Source: Notospermus geniculatus
Lineage: Eukaryota > Nemertea > Pilidiophora > Heteronemertea > Lineidae
NCBI GenBank assembly: GCA_002633025.1
Contig: NMRB01001292.1
Span: 118,334-182,333 of the forward strand
Direction: 5' to 3'
Length of the DNA: 64,000 nucleotides
Position 1 is the first letter of the stretch. Each line of letters opens with the position of its first letter. Position numbers and translations under genes: made by a program. Below, one piece after another: positions 63,583 through 64,000 of this stretch. The notes under the pieces were generated by a model. The model did no database searches. It worked only from the letters and a program-made list of their open reading frames with translations, and was not told the origin of the DNA.

Positions 63583-64000
63583 ACTGTTGCTGATTTCTTC
63601 GTACCAGAAATGCCATAAGAGATTGCAGGCCTTGTCGATTCCTTCTGAATGTACATGTAAACTCGAACGAGTAAGTATGAGAAGTACAAGTATGATAGTA
63701 TGAGGGAGCAGTACCAGGGGATGGCTAAGGGAATCGCAGAGGACATAGAACTAGACTCTCCTTCATGTGTTATTTTAATTTTAATTTTAATTATATTGTA
63801 CAGTGAAAGTACCTGTACACTTTTCTAACGGAAAAATGATCAAAAATGTTCTTTTTATCACCATCGTATCTCTTCATTTCAAGAAAAAAGGAATGAAATT
63901 GAAAGAAAATGTCATCTGTTAGACGATGATGTATTTTTACTGTTGGGTGACCAACACAAACGGTTTATTTTCACGCCAGAAATAAATGAAAATAATGTTA
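63583..64000 (+). other. 3' UTR with AATAAA poly(A) signal at 63981
   Basis: AT-rich sequence follows the stop, with TTTTAA repeats near 63765-63795. The first clear AATAAA is at 63981-63986, near the window end, so the cleavage site lies at or beyond 64000. Confidence 0.65.

Overview
This is an intron-rich eukaryotic nuclear window holding one recognisable host gene on the + strand: a full-length-class SLC4 chloride/bicarbonate exchanger of the AE2/AE3 type (SLC4A2-like). I placed 21 coding exons by splice sites, reading phase and protein similarity, from a 7-codon first exon (6810 or 25105) to a stop at 63580-63582 and an AATAAA signal at 63981. The visible coding sequence is 1386 codons plus stop. 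One exon between 56590 and 58654 is missing, and the 336-base N gap at 57413-57748 lies exactly there. The organism is probably a marine invertebrate, perhaps a deuterostome (sea star, sea urchin, hemichordate or lancelet). That is inferred from AGGCCT- and ACATGTAC-rich noncoding DNA, dense small repeats, high copy-to-copy polymorphism and the single AE2/AE3-type gene; it is not proven.

Layout. 1-3205: non-coding flank with two overlapping contig ends around a single N (1977) and a LINE fragment. 3206-21345: module A, exons 1-5. 21346-21781: junction of unknown origin. 21782-about 36750: module B, a second head-to-tail copy of exons 1-5. 37202-39574: exons 6-9. 39471-41572 and 41574-44455: two copies of the exon 9-10 region, meeting at a single N (41573). 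47001-56590: exons 11-16. 57413-57748: gap. 58654-63582: exons 18-22. 63583-64000: 3' UTR.

Exons 1-8 and about half of the next ones encode the cytosolic N-terminal domain. This includes acidic/serine-rich, polylysine and polyhistidine stretches and the conserved segment that sets pH sensitivity in AE2. Exons 14-21 encode the membrane exchanger domain and exon 22 an acidic tail. The duplicated exons differ almost only at synonymous sites, and intron phases forbid splicing both copies into one open frame. The duplications are therefore either unmerged haplotypes or a real duplication used alternatively.

Most of the rest is a dense collection of short palindromic (foldback) and terminal-inverted-repeat elements, tRNA-derived SINEs and minisatellites. 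Many are present in one copy of a duplicated region and absent from the other, so filled and empty sites can be compared directly. The more unusual structures are a 1.18-kb foldback with arms of about 470 bp, a minisatellite grown from the arm of a hairpin, foldback elements that repeatedly sit at the same position of a satellite unit, and a hAT-like fragment with a TTF-type zinc-finger start that ends at a contig break.
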